Positions 32,001 to 44,878 of a stretch of DNA of 64,000 nucleotides are shown here, in pieces (position 1 is the first letter of the stretch; each line of letters begins with the position of its first letter). Origin of the DNA: Elgaria multicarinata webbii (lineage: Eukaryota; Chordata; Lepidosauria; Squamata; Anguidae); assembly GCF_023053635.1 (NCBI RefSeq), contig NC_086182.1, positions 28,939,501 through 29,003,500 of the forward strand, given 5' to 3'. The notes under the pieces were generated by a model. The model did no database searches and was not told the DNA's origin. It saw nothing but the letters and a program-made list of their open reading frames with translations. Made by a program: the position numbers and the translations under genes.

Positions 32001-35000
32001 AGCAGCCTTCCTCAACCTGGGGCGCTCCAGATGTGTTGGACTACAACTCCCAGAATGCCCCAGCCAGCTGGCTGGGGCATTCTGGGAGATGCAGTCCAAC
32101 ACATCTGGAGCGCCCCAGGTTGAGGAAGGCTGCTCTAGAAGCTTACATTGCAGCTTCGTGGATCCTGGCCTGTCTATGGCATTATTGTAAACAGGCAGGT
32201 TTTCACTGGCCAACTTCCTTCTTCTCTTTTGTGATTTTTCCCCCCATGCAAGAAAAAAGCAAACACAGGAGGAAAAAAAGCCATGGCAGAAGTCCAGCTT
32301 CTCTCTTCGCTCTCTTTGCCTCTTGTTTGGAAGGGCGGCCTGGCACTGCCAGAATCTAGGCACGCTTGGAACATTTGGAACGTTGTGGCTGAAGACAGTG
32401 TTCCCATTAACACGCTTGAGGAGAACTGCCATAATGAAAATTATCCTCTTTGTTCCATGGGTTGCAAGTGGCCTTTCTTATGGCTGTCAGAGCCAGGGTA
32501 GGAGGCCTCCAAGTCGGTTCAGGTTCTCTACCCCCGAGTGACTCAGAGATGACACGTAGGCAATATAGGAAAACAGCACGAGAAGCCAATGTACAATGGC
32601 TACAGAGCACTGAAGGAAAGGTCCCTTGGAACAGTAGACTGGAAGGAAAATAATGGAGGGGTGGAGAGGGACATAAGAAGAGCCCTGGTGCTGGATCAGA
32701 CCAAGGGTCCATGTAGTCCGGCACTCTGTTCACACAGTGGCCATCCAGCTGTTGATCAGGGACCAACAAAACAGGACACAGGTGCAACAGCACCCTCCCA
32801 CCCATGTTCCCCAGCAACTGGTGCACACAAGCTTACGCCCTCAGATACTTGGAGGTAGCATGTAACCATCAGGGCTAGTAGCCATTGCTAGCCTTCTCCT
32901 CCAGGAATTTATCCAACCCCCTTTTAAGCCATCCAAAATGTGTGGCCTTCACTACATCTTGCGGTAGTGAATTCCATAATTTAACTCTGCGCTCAGGTCC
33001 GGTGCCAGGCTTTTTTGCGCCCTAGGCAAGGTGAGCTGCTTTCACACACACCCCACCATATCCCCCCACCCCACCCCAGGTAGGCGGAGACAAGTTACCT
33101 GTCCCTCGCCTGAAGTCTTCCTGGCTTGGCGGGACGCTGCGGTGGGGTGGGCGGGCAGCTCCAGTTCCGTCCGTTCGCCGCCGCCGCCTCCCCCCCAGCG
33201 TCCTGGCTTGTCTTTGGCTGAGAGCCCCCAGCCGAAACCAAGCCGGGAAGCTGGGGGAGGGCAGTCAGATGGCTCAACGTTCTGACTTTCGGCGTGCACC
33301 GGAAGTCAGAACGTGGAGCCGTTCCTTCCCTCCCCCCAGCGTCCCAGCTTGTGTGGCTGGGAGCCCTCAGCCGAAGCCAAGCCAGGAAGCTGGGGGGGGG
33401 GGGCAGTCAGATGGTGGGAACATGGAGCTCTGGGAACATGGAGCGGCTCTGGGAGTGGGGCGCCGAACTTGGCGCTCTAGGCGGCCGTCTAACTGGCCTC
33501 TATGGAAGCGCCGGGCCTGTCTGCGCTGTGTGAAGAAGTCCTTCCTTTTATCTGTCTTGAAACTCCCACCCATCAGCTTCATGGGATGTGACACCCCCCC
33601 ACTCCCCCCACCAGGTTCTAGTACTTTCCGCACCGTTCATCATTTTGGACAACGGTTCTACACACACACTACACTTGATCTTAGCCAAAAGGCCGAGAAG
33701 CCTTTTGTGAACAGAGACCCCAGTGGGCAGCATGGACTGAATGTGCGGAAGAAAAGGCAAATAAAAGGATGTGGGGAAATGGCAGGCGAGCAGGGAAGAA
33801 AGGAAGGCGAAAACGCATCGTGTGGCATTCTCTGCCCATTTGAATCAGTCCTCCGCAGTTCTCCAGTTGTATAACACTCATCTCTCCAGAATACTAAGGG
33901 CTCTGTCCGTCTTCAGCCTAATGGTGGGAATTCATTTTATTTATTTGTTATTATTATTATTATTATTATTTATTTATATAGCACCATCAATGTACATGGT
34001 GCTGTACAGAGTAAAACAGTAAATAGCAAGACCCTGCCGCATAGGCTTACAATCTAATAAAATCATAGTAAAACAATAAGGAGGGGAAGAGAATGCAAAC
34101 AGGTACAGGGTAGGGTAAGCAGGCACTGGGTAGGGAAAAACTAACAGTAGAAAGTAACAGTAGAAGTCTGCACAACATCAAGTTTTAAAAGCTTTAGGAA
34201 AAAGAAAAGTTTTTAGCTGAGCTTTAAAAGCTGCGATTGAACTTGTAGTTCTCAAGTGTTCTGGAAGAGCGTTCCAGGCGTAAGGGGCAGCAGACGAAAA
34301 TGGACGAAGCCGAGCAAGGGAAGTAGAGGCCCTTGGGCAGGCGAGAAACATGGCATCAGAGGAGCGAAGAGCACGAGCGGGGCTTGTGATACTTATAGAC
34401 TGCTGAATATAATAAGATCTCTCAGCGGATCCCAATATTAAAACACAATATTAATATTTATTTGTGAATTGAAGTCCAGTGCAACTGGAGGCCACCAGGT
34501 GAGTCTATAGGACTGCAGCATTCATTGTTCTGTACTAGGCCTTTGAGCTATACGTGCACACGATTGTGTTGTCGTTTTCTATCGTTGCGGCCATTAAACC
34601 TGCCTGCATTTAAGATCATTAAGCCCGGCTGCATAACTAGAACACCAAGTTGAATGCAGCCTGATGGAAAGGGATGCATGTCAAGCACCTGGCAGGCTGG
34701 TGTCGTATAGTGTTGATGGTGTTGGACTGAGGCCTCGGGTCAAAGGCTAACTTAGCCATGAAGCTCACTGGGTGAATTGCGGCCAGGGACTGCAAGAAGA
34801 TCAAACCAGTCCATACTCCAGGAAATAAAGCCAGACTGCTCACTTGAGGGAATGGTATTAAAGGCAAAACTGAAGTACTTTGGCCACATAATGAGAAGAC
34901 AGGACACTCTGGAGAAGATGCTGATGCTAGGGAAAGTGGGAGGCAAAAGGAAGAGGGGCTGACCAAGGGCAAGATGGATGGATGATATTCTGGAGGTGAT

Positions 35001-38000
35001 GGACTCAACCTTGGGGGAGCTAGGGGTGGCGACGGCCGACAGAAAGCTCTGGCGTGGGCTGGTCCATGAAGTCACGAAGAATCGGAATCGACTGAACGAA
35101 TAAACAACAACAAACTGTCTCTCAGCCTGACCTTCTCAAGGGCTGTTCGGAGGGCAGGGGGAAGACCATATCGCCCAGGGGGCGTAGGGTTTCTTTTGGC
35201 CCCGAGGGCCCCATCTGACGCTGGCTTGGAGGTCCCACGTGCGTGCGCCCCTACCCACATGCACACATATGCAGATTCCAGCAATCTATATGAGGTTCTC
35301 TGGGAGGTCATAGAGAGCCTTCTCTCTACCAGCTCACCCGGAGGATCCTGACACAGGTTGCACTTTCCTCCTTGCTAGCAGCGGTGAGATAAGAGTGATC
35401 TATAGGCGGATCTCTGAGGGGAGGGAACGGAGGGTACAGGCAGTAGGGAATTTGATGCAGTAAAAGCCTGGAGAGCTGCACGTGGCCCCTGACCTGCAGT
35501 TTGTGCACCCATGTTGGAGGCCATATGAAGCTCTTGGAGGAAGGTTGCAATAAAAATCTGATTGAATGCACCGAGGCTAGGGGTTTTAAGCCCATGCAAT
35601 ATTATAATTTGCTCATAGAAAGCCAGCAACTCAGGGAGAAGGGTTCCTTCCTAGCCTTCTCCTTGTTGTACTAGTTTTCTACATGCAAGGACTTTAAAAA
35701 AAATCGGTATGGAAGAGCAAGCATGTGAGCCCCCACCCACAGTCTGATGCGGTACCACACCAAACACCAGCTTACCACATCAAGAACTATAAGTGTGCAT
35801 AGAAGACCCGTGTTTCCTATTTTCCCTTCCTCTCTCTGGGCTCATCTACACCAAGCAGAATATAGCTCTATGAAGGGGGTCTAAAAGCGGTATATAAAAT
35901 GCAGGAGTCACACTGCTGCTTTATAGTGGTATTGAAGTGCACTGACAACTGTTGGGGCCCATGACACATACCATATACTGCTTTCATACCGCTTTTATAG
36001 TGCTAGATCCTGCATGGTGTAGATGTGTCCTGGGCCCCAACAGTTGTCAGTGCACTTCAGTACCGCTACAAAGCAGTCGTGTAGATCCTGCAGTGCACTT
36101 CAGTACCGCTACAAAGCAGTCGTGTAGATCCTGCAGTGCACTTCAGTACCGCTATAAAGCAGTCGTGTAGATCCTGCAGTGCACTTCAGTACCGCTATAA
36201 AGCAGTTGTGTGGCTCCTGCCTTTTATATACTGCTTTCATACCGCTTTCATAGTGGAATATCCTGCTTGGTGTAGATGAGCCTGACTTTCTAGTATTCAC
36301 AGCACTGAGCTGACCTTGACGAGTGGTTAAGATGGTCCGTGCTTTCAGGGCAATCACTTCTTCCCTTCAGCTGTGCTCCCACTAATCTTTTTCTTCCCAT
36401 CCTAGGTTTAACTTGAGTGATTTGGTCCCCATGCGGTTGAGGGGCAGAGTGCTGGGCTTGCAGGCCAAGAACTCACAGTTCCTGCTGGAGGACAAGCCGT
36501 TTCGTATCTTTGGCGGCTCGATGCACTATTTCCGCATCCCCCGAGAATACTGGAGGGACCGCTTGACGAAGTTGAAGGCTTGTGGCTTGAATACCCTCAC
36601 AACGTAAGTCTGCCCTGGCTGCAGGCTCGGTCCAGTTTTCTCTCACTGTAGCCGCTGGCTTCATAAAAAGCTGCCTTCTGCGTGCTCAGGTCATGGATCC
36701 ACCTAGCTAAGTATCATCTACACTGATTGGTAGTAGCTCTCTGTGGATTCAGGCAGGAGACTTTCCTAGAGATGGAAAGGTTAACCTTCTGCTTGCAAAG
36801 AAGGAGCTCCGCTACTGATCTCCAGCACATTCCTATGTGCCACCCAAATTGATCTGCTCGCGAGTGAGCCACCTTCATAATGAACTCAGAAGAGGAAAGA
36901 AGGGAGGTGACCAGTACAAAAAGAGAGCCGGTGGGGGAAACGGGACCTCGGAGGTGGAGATCATAGAATAGCAGAGTTGGAAGGGGCCTACAAGGCCATC
37001 GAGTCCAACCCCCTGCTCAATGCAGGAATCCACCCTAAAGCATCCCTGACAGATGCTTGTCCAGCTGCCTCTTGAATGCCTCTAGTGTGGGAGAGCCCAC
37101 AACCTCCCTAGGTTCTCTTCTCCAGGCTAATGTCCAATTCTTTCATAGGGCTTTGTAAAGCCCTATGAAGAGAGACTGAAAGAATGCTTGCAGAACTCAG
37201 TTTTTGTGGATTCAGATAAAAAATGATCTGATAACTTGTCCCTTGGACTAATATGCAGATCCGAGTTTAGCTATGCACCAGATTTCGCATTTCTCCAAAT
37301 GTTGCGACAGAGTTCTCACAATGTAAACCTCTCAAAATATGTATTTACATATTCTGAGGGAAAGTTCACATTTAAATAGGCATTAAAATACACATTCTGA
37401 GAGGATTTTTTTAAAAAACAACACAGATTAATACAGAAACAGAACATAAGAATCTGTGAAATGATTAGGAGTAGACAAGTTCGTCCATCCCTACTCCAAG
37501 TTGCACAGGTAACGATTTATTAGCCCAGTACATTTCAAGTCTTATGACTCTTCTATGGGGGAAACTGATTTAAACGGCTTGGGCTAATAAATTGTTCTCC
37601 ATGCACCTTTTGAGTTCTCCTCTTTTCATTTCCATAATAAAATTGGTGCCATTTAGCGCTCGAATTCTGGCGGACAAACAACTGTGTTTAGTTACATATT
37701 GTGTACATGTTGCATACGACATTCAGAGGAAAGATGGGATGCTAAAAATGGTGCAGTCTTACAACTTGACAACCTGTTTTTCTCTCCTGTTGGCAAACTT
37801 TTTGCCACACACTGAGTGAAATTTGCTATGACCTCCGGGGGCCAGATCAAATTCCTTTGAGGGCCAGGTCTTGCTTGCAAGCAGGTGGGGATAGTTGGCC
37901 AATTCGTCGTTTTGTTTCCTTGATCCCTGAAACCAGCATTTAGATATTCAACCCGTTCATTCTGTGTTCTAGATATGTACCGTGGAATCTTCATGAGGCA

Positions 38001-41000
38001 GAAAGAGGGACGTTTGACTTCAGTGGAAACTTGGACCTGAAGTACGTATCGGGGGATCGCCTGCTCCCATATAGTCTGCCCCGCACACTCAGGTCCTCTG
38101 GGGTGAACTTACTTCAGTCAGCTAAAACTAGGCTGACATCAGTTTCCCAGAGGACCTTTTCTTCTGTCACCCCCAGATTGTGGAATAGCCTGCCGGAGGA
38201 GATTCGTAAAATTAACTCTCTGTGTGATTTTAAGGCAGCTTTAAAGACTAGCCTTTTCCGGCAGGCCTATCCAGATCAATGTTAAATCATGAATTTTTAA
38301 GATGTATTGATTCCTGTTCTAATGTTGTTCCCCGCCTCGATCCAAAGGGAGAGGGCGGGTAAGAAATAAATATATTATTATTATTATTATTATTAAAACC
38401 TTATGATTTGAAAACCCAAATCCTGCAATCTGAAAACTCTGCTAAATAATTGTGAAAATTGTGCTAAACAAATAATAATAATAATAATTTATTTCTTACC
38501 CGCCTCTCCGATTGGATCGAGGTGGGGAACAACAATGTAATGATCCGAGGCGTGGGCGGCCAGACTCTAGGGCTAAGCCACCGGGACCCGGGAGAACTAA
38601 AACATAACAGAGCCCTACACAAGATGGGTAGTCTGGAAAGGTCTTACTTTAATAATACTAGCATGGAGTACTGCTGGCAAAGGGCCTGAGTCCAGCGAGC
38701 ACTCTACAGCAGAACAGCTCCTGACAATGGACCTGGGTCCTGCGAATACTCTGCAGTAGCACAGATCCTGACAAACAATAAGCATAAAATACATAAACTA
38801 CTGATTAAAAACACAGTATACACTTTTTAAAAACATCCTAAAAGCATCCTGAAAACTTACTAAAATATCCTAAATTTCACTCATTTGAGATGATCCACCT
38901 ATGTGCAATTTTCCATGACTGCAAAATATTGCGATGGGGCACACCTTGGGTTGGCCTGGGGGCTGGGCAGGAGCAGCGTTCTGCCCTCTAGCAACTAGAC
39001 ATTTTTCAAAGAAGTACGGCACCAAATGGCTGAGAGAAAGGTCCTATCGAATCCCTTTTAATAGTTTCCCCCAATTTCTATACAAGGATGAATCGCTAAG
39101 GGGTCTTTTAAAGCCTAAAATTCTCTAGACACGTGTCATGCACAACTTTCCCTTCCTCATCCACTTCAGTTGTCAATCAAGCTTGTCCAGGGTCTGCCAA
39201 CTCTATCTGGAATGGACTTTACCCACGGGCAGACTCTGGATTATGGATTCCGAATCGTCTCTGTGCCAGGTAGAGAGGCTACTTAATGCTCTGCGTTCAG
39301 TCCCTGATGAAACGGACCAAAGGTCCATCCAGGGCCGGTGCCAGACTATTTTGCCCCCTAGGCAAGGCAAGCTACTTGCACCCCCCCACCAAATTGCGCG
39401 GAAGTCCGAACGTGTGTGCCGAGTGGAGAGCTGGGATTGGCTCACTTCGATTTGGGACCAAGCCGTCTGGAATTCCCTGGGACTTACTTCTGTGTGAACG
39501 CAACCTGCTATGCAGCTTGGCATCTCGATCCCCTCCGCACGTTTACTCGGGGGAATAAGGCTTCAGAGTAAGGAGGCATAGGCGGATCAGGCCGCACTGG
39601 TGCCTCCCGGTGCAACGCTTTCTCAGATGCAAGTCCCGTTGTTCCACGCACACAGGATTGGGAAGCAGGAGAGTTTGCCTTGCGAGGAGTCCACAAGTCC
39701 CTAGCTTTCCTGGGGAAGGGAGAGGGAGTCCCGCTTGCCCACCTGCCTGGACATTGCGGCCTGTTTGAGGAGAGAGGTCTTGCCCGCCCAGCCCGGCTGA
39801 ATCCTCGGGCTGGGCCAGGCTGGCTCATAGCCAACAACGTGCGTGAGTGCTGTGCAGCACCCAGCGCCCCTCTTAGCTTGGTGCCCTAGGCGGCTGCCTG
39901 AGTGGCCTCTATGGTAGCACCGGCCCTGGGTCCATCTCTCCCAAATCTTGTTTCTTGCATTAGCCGGTTTGGGGTGCTTACTAAGGGCGCAAACCGCAGG
40001 GCACAAAGACCAGAATAATCCAGCCCTTGTCAATCATCTCCAGTTTCGGTCACTCTGAAATTTTCACTGCACCCTTGGCAAGAAGTTGTCCACGCGGTTG
40101 TCTTGGGGTTGATTCTCCAACCTTGAGAAGGTCCTGAGTGACTATAGGTTGAGTTTATTCATTTACTTATTTATTTTATTGCTTTTGCATACCGCCCCAT
40201 AGCCGAAGCTCTCTGGGCGGTTCACATAAGGGTTAAGCCTGTGGCGAAGGGCTTGTGCAGTTCTTCTTCGTTTGGCCGAAATCCCATCGTTTTATTGCAG
40301 CCTGGTAGTTCTGTCAGATCAATTGTGCCAAGTATTGGATGCTTTGCTGCTGTACGGTGGAATATTGTCGGAGAAAGGACTCTTGGGCCTGTGGTTAAAG
40401 CACAGCAAAGCAATTGCGTGCCTGTGCTTGTAACATATTCCCTCGCCACTCGGTTGTTTCCAGCTTTTTCTGAACGGCATTGTGTTCTGCTTTTGAGCTC
40501 CCAAGGCATTTGCTCGGCCTCTGCTGCAGGCTGAATGCTGGACCTGTGTAGAAGGTGGGACTATTGCATTTAGCGTGAATTGCCTATGCACTGACGCCCT
40601 AAGCCTTTGAACTTCTTTCACCCCGAGAGCTGAATTCATTTTTGGAGAAACTCTCAAGGGCTGCATTCCAGTGGCATATAGGGCTGATGGCAAAAGTCCA
40701 GGGTCAAAATACCAGTGAATTTTAACTTAAAAGCCCTGACTACTAGTAACTAAGATTTAGGAGAGGCATTTCAGTCTTTTACAATGGGAGAAATCCACCA
40801 AAACCAGAAAACTAGCAGTTTGTGGGGTGGAAGCAGATAGGGCCAGGGGAATGGGGAGAAGGAGGGTTGGCCATCCTGGGAAACACCTCTGCCCCCCAGG
40901 GCTAGATTTGGCCCATGGGCTTGAGGTTCAAACCCCAATGCTAAGAGGATTTGTGCTGGTCGTGATTGGCTAAGATGTCACGGAAGACCTGGCCGATAGC

Positions 41001-44000
41001 AGGGTCGAAGGACAAAGCGGGGGTTTAGAAATGTAGGAAGTAGTGGCCCAATAGCCACAGAGGACCTAGGGGAGGAGGAGTTAGGAGGGGAAGTAGTCAT
41101 GGGGATGAAGAAAAGGGAGAAGGGAGTGGAGAGGAGGAGAGGAAGAATGCACAGACAGGTGAGGTGCTGGAGAAGTGAGGTTCCGAAGTTCTCCTATGGA
41201 TTTGAAACAACTGGGTACACCATTAGCTTCGGCCCACTCATAGCATTATATTGTGGCCTTGCTGTTCCCCTCGTCCATGTTTTTATTACTAGTCTTTGTG
41301 GGATCTATACAGATCAGTATGGACAGAGATCTAATGTTCGTTACGAGCTGTTCCTTGCAGCTTCCCTTGCCCACCTTGCAGTCCCTGTGCGCTCACGACA
41401 GCTCTGCCGCCTAACCCTTTCTGATTCTCTAGGGCTTTCATTACGATGGCTGGAGAGGTCGGGCTGTGGGTGATTCTGCGTCCAGGACCTTACATCTGCT
41501 CTGAGTGGGACCTTGGTGGTCTGCCCAGGTAAGGCTGTACGGATCTTGATTCTCTTGCAGTCCACATTGTCTCCATGGCGTTCAGTTCTTACTGTCCACC
41601 AGTGCTGTCAGAAACAAAATGATCCAAATATAGACAGGATGAGATGGTTGCAGGACACCTCTGAGTAGAATCAAAGGGACCATCTTAGCAGGAGGCTTCA
41701 GCTGATACCAAGGGATGCTCTTCCAGTCTGCTCCTTGGAAAACTCCAGGGACATGTCTCAAAGCCCTGATTTCTCCCTGTTAGGTGAGTTAGGAAGCATT
41801 TGTGTAATACATGAACAAAATAAATAAATCTCCTAATAGCTTAGCTCGGGGGTGGACAACTTGCGGACCTCTAGATCTTTTGTCCTTCAACTGCCATCAG
41901 CCATAGCCAGCCCTGCCAGTGGTGACAGATGTTGGGTGTTTTAGGCCAAAACATCTGGAGGGACACAAGTTGTCCATCCCTGGCTGAGCTGCTGTGCTGC
42001 AGCTTGTACACTGTCCTTCCGTCCTTCCCTTGGTGGCCTTGGCAAATGGTTCTCCTTTTTAATTCCCCTTGAAATACTTGAAACATGCTTGCCTATCACC
42101 GCCTTCCCGTGACTTAAGGTGTGTCTACACTACAGACCTAAACTGGTTTGATAGACATTTCCTGTCCCCAGGAAACCCTGGGAATTGTAGTTCGGGGGTG
42201 TGGGCTAGGAGCGGCAAGGATTTCGGCTTTCCTGTTCTCTGCAATGAAACAAGGGAATGGCAGAAAAGGTGGGGAGTAGAGATTTTCTTCACCCTTTCCC
42301 CTCTTATCTAGCAGCCACAACCTACCAAGCCTTTAGGGCAGTGGTTCCCAAACTTTTTCAGGTCCCCGCCCCCTTGGTTCCACAAACTCATGCCCAGTGC
42401 CCCCTACTCTACCCTACCTTACCCTACCCTATAAAAATCATTATTCAGAATAGCCGTTTTCAACGACCCACTAGGGAAGATAATAACGATAAAATTCAAA
42501 ACAGTAACAATTAATTGAATATTTATTCAAAATCCGAAGCACCCGCCCCAGGCTTGCTGAGGGAGGGAGGGAAAAGAGAGCAAACGCCTCTGTTTTGCAG
42601 CCGGCGTGGCGGGGCACACCAAGCAAGGTATGTCTCTTCATTAGCGTTTTGGTGCTTTTGAAACATTTCAATTCACCGTTAAAAGGACTCTTCTTAAACG
42701 GTATTAATACATGTGTGGATTCTTCCCCTATATGGCTTGGGACTGAACTACCTTCTCCCATAAAAACGTCCCTGAGTTTTAAGACCTTCTGGAGAGGCGC
42801 TTCTCGGAAAAGACCACCTTGAGTGCCCCCCTGCCACCCCCTTGCCTTTTAACGCCCCCCTATGCAATCCCACCGCCCCCAAGGGGGCGGTACCGCCCAC
42901 TTTGGGAACCACTGCTTTAGGGGCAACCACCGAGAGCCAGTGTAGTGTAGTGGCTAGAGTGTCGGACTGGGAGTCGGGAGATCCAGGTTCTAGTCCCCAC
43001 TCAGCCATGGAAACCCACTGGGTGACTTTGGGCCAGTCACAGACTCTCAGCCCAGCCTACTTCACAGGGTTGTTGTTGTGAGGATAGAAATGGAGAGGAG
43101 GAGGATTATGTATGCTGCTGCCTTGGGTTCCCTGGAAGAAAAAAGGCAAAATATAAATGGAATGAATCAATAAATGTACCTGTGCCCCTCCTGGTGTTGT
43201 TGTTCCATCACCCCCAGCCAGCATGACCCGTGGCCGGGGATGACAGAAGGTGGAATCCAAGAGTATTTGGAGGGCCGCAGGTTGCCCACCACTGCTTTAG
43301 CTGGAAGTATCCCTCCTTGGCCAGCCCTACAAACATCCTTTATACCCAGGGCCAAAGACACCAACTTGGAGTCAGAAAGCAGCTTCCTCCACCACCAGCA
43401 ACCATGGAGCAGACACTGGTTCCAGCCAGCTCTTGCCACCTGCCCTGCAGAAAGCCCTGTAAGAAACTTGTCAATGCCTTTTCCACACCATCCATCTGAG
43501 GATCCTTTGGGGGTGAGGAGTGGGGAGCCGCAACAGTCAAGCTGCTATAAAGCATGGATCTGCGAAGACGGAGCTTTCTTCTAAAGTCTTCTCCATCGTA
43601 GTTCTGCCGTGCCTTACAAGAAGCAATTTTTTCCGGGATTTAAAAGCGAAAGAGGAAGGTGACCTGACGAATGCAGGAGGAAAGGCTGAGGAGCAGCGTA
43701 ATAAGAATGCATGGAGATAGGGATTAGCCGTGAAGGATTCAGCAGGAGAGAGGGGGCGACAATAGATAGGCTTATGCAGAGTGGAGGGAGTGTTTCTCTT
43801 ACCGCCCAGAATAAAAGGAACGTTTGTTTGCGGATTCTGCTCTTCCAGTTTCACTTATTCAGAGCAAAAGCATTTATCTCTCTCCCCCTGCCCCCCCGCC
43901 CCCGTCAGCATTCTGCACAAAAGCAGTTGATAATGTTCCAGGGAGAATGTTTATAGGCACCCAGAAGAGGAGGCAGCACAAACATGACATGTTTATTCAC

Positions 44001-44839
44001 ACTTTGCACCCTAAAGGGTGAGTTTTTTGAGGGGGTTTAGTTGTTGCATAAAGGTGTTCAGCTTGCATGCTTCAATATGAATTTATTTATTTATTTATTG
44101 CATTTATATACCACCCCATAGCCGAAGCTCTCTGGGCGGTTTACAAAAGTTAAAAACAGTAAACATTAAAAACAAATATACAAAGTTTAAAAACATAAAA
44201 AGCATAAAAACAACAGTATCCTTATAAAAACAGCTGTTCTGGGGTCCGTTAAAAAGAAACAAACTCAGCTCAGGTTGTTAAATGCTGTTAAATGCCTGGG
44301 AGAAGAGAAAGGTCTTAACCTGGCGCCGAAAAGATAACAACGTTGGCGCCAGGCGAGCCTCGTCGGGGAGATCATTCCATAATTGGGGGGCCACCACTGA
44401 AAAGGCCCCTCTCCCTTGTTGCCATCCTCCAAAAGTCCTATTTGAGACTTCAGGGAGGAAAAAAGTAGTCTGGTTGCAGGTGTAAAGGTAATAGAGTGTT
44501 GGGCAATAGGGATGAATGGATTGGGGCGCTTGACTGGAGCAGCAAAGCATCAATGCATTGTCTTTGCGACGTTGCAGCCTTTTGCAGATAACATCTGTGT
44601 GGTTGTACACCTGTCCTCACAACCACCAAGCCGAAACGCTTCTTTGGAAGTGAAACCAGAGAGTTTCCAAGGAATCTGTCTTCAGTAATGTATCCTCCTC
44701 AAAGTTTCTGCATAGAGAAATTCACCAAAGAGCAGCCCTGGGTATCAGCGTTAGCCAGCAGAGCCAACAGTGAGCCATGGTAGGCCACAGGTTGTCCACA
44801 CCTGTCTTAGGACAGGCTTCCCCAACCTGGCACCCTCTA

Positions 44840-44878
<39 letters not shown>

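Noticed and set aside
33668-33701. Functional U2 snRNA gene
   Set aside because: Only the first ~34 nt are present, so it is a truncated retrocopy.
36061-36230. Four regularly spaced 43-bp repeats, CRISPR-like at first sight
   Set aside because: The units are contiguous with no unique spacers and sit in a vertebrate transposon.
42405-42435. Telomere-like 'taccctaccttaccctaccc'
   Set aside because: The unit is not TTAGGG and the tract is inside the Charlie-like hAT element.
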